From NCBI GenBank assembly GCA_015999765.1, contig JAECQR010000003.1, positions 124,001 to 188,000 of the forward strand: a DNA stretch of 64,000 nt, read 5' to 3'. The first letter of the stretch is position 1; each line of letters starts with the position of its first letter. Below the pieces are notes generated by a model that did not search any database, was not told where the DNA came from, and was given only the letters and a program-made list of their open reading frames with translations. A program made the position numbers and the translations under genes. Below, in pieces: positions 59,890-64,000 of this stretch. This DNA comes from Flavobacteriia bacterium. Its GTDB lineage: Bacteria; Bacteroidota; Bacteroidia; Flavobacteriales; Weeksellaceae.

Positions 59890-60750
59890 ATGAGAAACAA
59901 ATTTATTCTAGGAATGTCGTTAATTCTATTTACGATTTCGCATGCGCAGGTGGGCATCAATACCACCACACCTAATGGAGCTACTGTTTTAGACATCAAT
60001 TCCAACGAAAAAGGAATCTTGGTGCCGCGTCTTACAGATTCGGAACGGGATACTAAACTCGCAGACAATGATCCGTTAACAGTTCCTCCAGCAGGAGTTG
60101 TAAACTTAAATTTGGCGGCAGGTACACTTATTTACAATACATCCGCAGACCGGTTTGAATTCTGGGACGGACTGGTATGGAGGCAATTATTTGTAGCAAC
60201 CAGTTCCGTAGCCGGGAATGATGGGGTGGTGAAAGTAGATTCAGGCGCAGGCGGGGTAAAACCAACGCTGAGTTTAGCAGGTGCAGGGAATACTTATGGT
60301 CCAGCTGTACAGGTTTTATATACCACACCGCTGATTTTTGCGCCGAGCCCTACCACCAGCTGGCCTGAAACGACAGTTCCGTACCCTGGTGTAACAGCCA
60401 ACATTTATTCGGGTGCAACTGCTGCAACACAGCGCTGGAGAGAAAATCTGATTATGGGACAGGTACACATATGGAGGGTTATTGCTACCGCTACTGCCGG
60501 ATCAAATTCAACAGGATCTCTTTTGGCAACTTTTAAAAATCCGGATTCAGGTTTCGAAATTAATTCCATTGCCCTGCTGCCTTCAGGATCCAGTGGCGTT
60601 CCTAAAGTTGTTACTTTTTATTTCTATACAATAGCGGATCAATTCAGCATACCTGAAACAACTAAAGGATACCAGTTATGGATGACGGCTGACCAGACGG
60701 TTTCTGTCCGTATAGAATCGATGACCCGAGTTTCATTATTTAAAGATTAG
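59890..60750 (+). CDS. Secreted hypothetical protein (Flavobacterial surface-protein type)
   Basis: Signal peptide then QVGINTTTPNGATVLDINSNEKGILVPRLT and TLIYNTSADRFEFWDGLVW, a common Flavobacterial module. Confidence 0.75.
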   Translation: MRNKFILGMSLILFTISHAQVGINTTTPNGATVLDINSNEKGILVPRLTDSERDTKLADNDPLTVPPAGVVNLNLAAGTLIYNTSADRFEFWDGLVWRQLFVATSSVAGNDGVVKVDSGAGGVKPTLSLAGAGNTYGPAVQVLYTTPLIFAPSPTTSWPETTVPYPGVTANIYSGATAATQRWRENLIMGQVHIWRVIATATAGSNSTGSLLATFKNPDSGFEINSIALLPSGSSGVPKVVTFYFYTIADQFSIPETTKGYQLWMTADQTVSVRIESMTRVSLFKD

Positions 60751-60813
60751 CATACGACATGCAAAAAACGATCACTAAGAAACGACTCAATATAAACACA
60801 AATTTATGAGAAG

Positions 60814-60845
60814 AAGAAGATGCTGAAATGGCATCTTCTTTTTTA
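60814..60845. terminator. Bidirectional intrinsic terminator
   Basis: gaagaagatgc-tgaaatg-gcatcttctttttt. Confidence 0.8.
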
Positions 60846-61670
60846 TACCACTTTTTCACCGCAGATTTTGCAGTATCGTGCATCGTCATCAATATCCTCG
60901 TTCCCGCATCGGTCGCAGACCTTTTCAAGATTTTGTCTTTTGTTCCTCATTTCGGCGGTCACAATCCCGGTTGGGACTGCGATGATAGAATAACCGGCAA
61001 GCATAAGAAGTACAGAGAGGAATTTTCCCAGTGGGGTGCCGGGCGAAACATCACCGTATCCTACCGTAGTTACCGTTACCACTGCCCAGTAAATACTTTG
61101 CGGAATGCTCTCGAATCCTTCTCGGTGACCTTCCACCATAAACATTAGTGATCCTACGATAACACAGAATATCACTAGGAACAGAAGAAAAATATAAATT
61201 TTTCGTGAACTGTGTTTCAGTGCTCTCACGATGAAATACCCATCGTTCATAAAGTCCAGGAGATTGAAAATCCGGAATACTCTGAGCATTCTCAGCATTC
61301 TTAAAATCAGAAAATACTTCGTAATCGGGAAAAACAGACTCAGATAAAAAGGAAGTATGGCGAGAAAATCAATAATTCCGAAAAAACTGAAAATATATGC
61401 TTTCTTATTTTTAATCGTGAGAATCCTTAAAACGTATTCAACAGTAAAGAAAGCGGTAATGATGATTTCAAGAATTACAAATAGAAGGTGCAGTTTCGCA
61501 TCGAAAATCTGAACACTTTCCATCATGACGATAAATGTGCTCAAAAGAATGAGGAGCAAAAGAACAAGGTCGAAAAGTTTCCCTAGTTTCGTATCCGAGA
61601 GAAAAATAATTCGGTAGACCTGACGTTTCCATTTTGTTCGCTCAGATATGAAGTCATGTTCCTTTTCCAT
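60843..61670 (-). CDS. Voltage-gated-type K+ channel / ion transporter with C-terminal zinc ribbon
   Basis: S4-like LRMLRMLRVFRIF, selectivity filter TVTTVGYGD, C-term CDRCGNEDIDDDARYCKICGEKVV. Start reassigned to MEKEHDF. Confidence 0.9.
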   Translation of the reverse strand: MEKEHDFISERTKWKRQVYRIIFLSDTKLGKLFDLVLLLLILLSTFIVMMESVQIFDAKLHLLFVILEIIITAFFTVEYVLRILTIKNKKAYIFSFFGIIDFLAILPFYLSLFFPITKYFLILRMLRMLRVFRIFNLLDFMNDGYFIVRALKHSSRKIYIFLLFLVIFCVIVGSLMFMVEGHREGFESIPQSIYWAVVTVTTVGYGDVSPGTPLGKFLSVLLMLAGYSIIAVPTGIVTAEMRNKRQNLEKVCDRCGNEDIDDDARYCKICGEKVV

Positions 61671-61730
61671 AGGTTTATTCACGATTAAAATTAAAGAAAT
61701 AATTCTTATTTTCGCTACAAACTTAAGAAA

Positions 61731-62828
61731 ATGACGGTAAAAGAGGCTATTTCTCAAATAGAAAAGAAAATCCAGATCCAGCAGGCAGAGGATTTTGATA
61801 ATGTAGGACTTCTATGCGGAAATCCGCAGCGGGAAGTTACAGGAATTCTGGTTTGTCATGATGCTATGGAAAATGTTGTGGAAGAAGCTATTTCAAATAA
61901 ACAAAATTTAATCGTCACTTTTCACCCTATTATTTTCTCCGGGCTAAAATCGATAACAGGAAAGAATTATGTTGAACGTGCGGTTTTGAAAGCAATTGAA
62001 AATAAAATTGCGATTTATGCCATCCACACTGCATTCGATAATGATTATTTCGGGGTAAATTTCAGAATCTGCGAAGAGTTGGCGTTACAGGATCAAAAGG
62101 TGTTGATGCCTAAGTCACAGAACCTGAAAAAACTGGAAGTCTACGTGCCGGAAGATCACGCTGAAATACTTAAAGAAGCACTTTTTGATGCTGGAGCGGG
62201 TAATATAGGTTTTTATGACGAATGCAGCTTTTCGGTAAATGGTAATGGGACATTCAGACCCACGGAGGGTTCCAATCCATTTTCTGGAACTCAAAACATC
62301 CGTGAAAGTGCTCAGGAAAAACTTATTTCTGTGATTTTTGAAAATTTTAAACAGCGTCAGATTATCGCTGCAATGAAAAATGCACATCCTTACGAAGAAG
62401 TCGCTTACCAAATCATCTCACTTGAAAACGAGAATCAGTATTCCGGGCTGGGCAGATTTGGCGACCTGAAAACAGAAATGGATGAAACCGACTTTCTGAA
62501 GTTTATAAAGGAAAAATTCAGCTTAGAAGTCATTCGCCACTCACCATTGAACAGTAGAAAAATAAAAAGAGTAGGGGTTTTTGGCGGAAGTGGTGCAAGT
62601 GGTATAAAAGCTGCGCTTTCTCAAAACTGCGATGCTTATTTAACAGGTGATGTGAAGTATCATGATTTTTTTCAGAGTGAAGACAAAATGCTCATTTGCG
62701 ACATCGGTCATTTTGAATCTGAACAATTTGTAACCCAACAATTAATTGAGATTTTATCGGAAATTTTTCCTAAATTTGCAGTCTCAAAATCTGTTGAGAA
62801 AACAAATCCTGTAAATTATTTTTTATAA
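61731..62828 (+). CDS. Nif3-like dinuclear metal center hexameric protein
   Basis: DNVGLLCGNPQREVTGILVCHD, TFHPIIFSGLKSI, AIHTAFDN, DVKYHDF. Confidence 0.93.
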   Translation: MTVKEAISQIEKKIQIQQAEDFDNVGLLCGNPQREVTGILVCHDAMENVVEEAISNKQNLIVTFHPIIFSGLKSITGKNYVERAVLKAIENKIAIYAIHTAFDNDYFGVNFRICEELALQDQKVLMPKSQNLKKLEVYVPEDHAEILKEALFDAGAGNIGFYDECSFSVNGNGTFRPTEGSNPFSGTQNIRESAQEKLISVIFENFKQRQIIAAMKNAHPYEEVAYQIISLENENQYSGLGRFGDLKTEMDETDFLKFIKEKFSLEVIRHSPLNSRKIKRVGVFGGSGASGIKAALSQNCDAYLTGDVKYHDFFQSEDKMLICDIGHFESEQFVTQQLIEILSEIFPKFAVSKSVEKTNPVNYFL

Positions 62829-62832
62829 AAAT

Positions 62833-63612
62833 ATGGCTAAAAAAACTGTAGAAATCTCTGTTGAAGATAAGTTAAGGGCGCTTTACGACTTGCAAATCAT
62901 CGATTCAAGATTAGACGAGATCCGCAACACAAGAGGTGAATTACCGATTGAAGTTGAGGATTTGGAAATTGAAATCGAAGGTCTGGAAAAAAGAGCCGAG
63001 AAGTTTCAAACTGAAATCAAAGAACAGAATGATGAAATCAGCACTAAGAATGAAGTGATTAATCACGCTAAAACTTTGATCGACAAATACAAAGCTCAAC
63101 AGGAAACTGTTAGAAATAATAAGGAATTTGAAGCCTTAGAAAAAGAAATAGAATTCCAGGATCTTGAAATTCAGTTGGCTGAAAAGAGAATTAAGGAATT
63201 CGGCGTGAAAATCGCACACAAAAACGAAACTTTTGAGGAACTGAACAACAAAATCAGTGAATTGAAGAATCACCTTAAATTCAAAAAAGAAGAACTTGAA
63301 AATCTTGTTGCAGAAACGCAGAAAGAAGAGGATTTCTTAATAGAAAAATCTAAAGAATTTGCTAAGAATATCGACGAAAGATTATTGGCTTCTTATCAGA
63401 GAATCCGCACCAATTCACCAACAGGTTTAGCGGTTGTAGGTCTGGAAAGAGGTGCGCCGAAAGGATCATTCTTTACGCTGCCTCCCCAGAAACAGATGGA
63501 AATCGCGCAGAGAAAGAAAATCATTATCGATGAGCACAGCGGAAAAATCCTTGTTGACGATGATATGGTTAACGAAGAAAACGAAAAAATGAAAGACATT
63601 ATTAAATTCTAA
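62833..63612 (+). CDS. Zinc-ribbon-family (C4-type, CT398-like) coiled-coil protein lacking all cysteines
   Basis: Long coiled coil then GLAVVGLERGAPKGSFFTLPPQKQMEIAQRKKIIIDEHSGKILV; no Cys in the 259 aa. Confidence 0.85.
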   Translation: MAKKTVEISVEDKLRALYDLQIIDSRLDEIRNTRGELPIEVEDLEIEIEGLEKRAEKFQTEIKEQNDEISTKNEVINHAKTLIDKYKAQQETVRNNKEFEALEKEIEFQDLEIQLAEKRIKEFGVKIAHKNETFEELNNKISELKNHLKFKKEELENLVAETQKEEDFLIEKSKEFAKNIDERLLASYQRIRTNSPTGLAVVGLERGAPKGSFFTLPPQKQMEIAQRKKIIIDEHSGKILVDDDMVNEENEKMKDIIKF

Positions 63613-63629
63613 TAAATCTTCATCAAAAT

Positions 63630-63661
63630 AAAAAGGTTCGGAAATTCCGAACCTTTTTTAT
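63630..63661. terminator. Bidirectional intrinsic terminator
   Basis: aaaaaggttcgg-aaat-tccgaacctttttt. Confidence 0.85.
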
Positions 63662-63679
63662 TTATGGCAGCACGTGCCA

Positions 63680-64000
63680 TTAACCTTCAACTGCTTCTTC
63701 CAGACAAATTTTAATTCTGTTCATTGCATCCTTCAGTTCTTTTTCTGAGGCGGCATAAGAAAAACGGATACAGTTCGGGTTACCGAAAGACACACCGCCA
63801 ACTGTTCCTACATAAGCATTTTCGAGGATAAACATCGCGAAATCATCGGCGTTTTCAATCTCAGTTCCGTTCAGTTTTTTACCAATATAGAACGAGATAT
63901 CCGGGAAAAAATAAAAGGCAGCTTCGGGATAATTCACTTTAAATCCAGGAATTTCTTTCATCAGATTGTACACGAGATCTCTCCTCTTTTGGAATTCGTC
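63680..64000 (-). CDS. PLP-dependent class I aminotransferase, C-terminal part (5' end outside window)
   Basis: GVSFGNPNCIRFSYAASEKELKDAMNRI; frame stays open to the window edge (DEFQKRRDLVYNLM...). Confidence 0.85.
   Translation of the reverse strand, partial: DEFQKRRDLVYNLMKEIPGFKVNYPEAAFYFFPDISFYIGKKLNGTEIENADDFAMFILENAYVGTVGGVSFGNPNCIRFSYAASEKELKDAMNRIKICLEEAVEG

Noticed and set aside
1-64000. CRISPR arrays, rRNA or tRNA genes, prophage or transposase genes
   Set aside because: None recognised by eye on either strand; tRNA genes can be missed without a covariance search.
63680-64000. Possible duplication of the aminotransferase at the left edge
   Set aside because: Both are PLP aminotransferases but their C-terminal sequences are clearly different, so this is not a repeat.

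Overview
Reading by eye, this is a contiguous, gene-dense chromosomal segment of a Bacteroidetes bacterium, most like Flavobacteriales/Weeksellaceae (Chryseobacterium/Kaistella-like). Supporting signs are a T9SS C-terminal sorting domain, TANNTTTG-type -7 boxes, a GldI-like PPIase, a bacilliredoxin YtxJ and a short primary sigma factor. I called about 60 protein-coding genes, mostly housekeeping: kdsB, LptF/G-type permease, two LolA-like proteins, ftsK, hutU, rpoD, pdhA and PDH E2, lolD, radC, ppa, membrane PPase, corA, fabH, ppdK, a cyanophycin gene set, dnaX, DAHP synthase/chorismate mutase, rsgA, ndk, rpe, ilvE and others. I recognised no rRNA, tRNA, CRISPR array, prophage or intact transposon. 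No obvious new multi-gene defence or mobile system is visible. The observations most worth a second look are: (1) dnaX split into two ORFs at an A10 run at the gamma/tau boundary; (2) a membrane pyrophosphatase with a C-terminal OmpA-like domain, directly downstream of a soluble pyrophosphatase; (3) a zinc-ribbon-family coiled-coil protein that has lost every cysteine; (4) a pyruvate phosphate dikinase with an apparently duplicated N-terminal motif; (5) a Fic protein with its own inhibitory motif between DAHP synthase and rsgA; (6) a complete cyanophycin synthesis/degradation neighbourhood; (7) a repeat-rich intergenic island with a possibly truncated ORF just upstream of dnaX. Family names are from motif recognition only; no database search was run.
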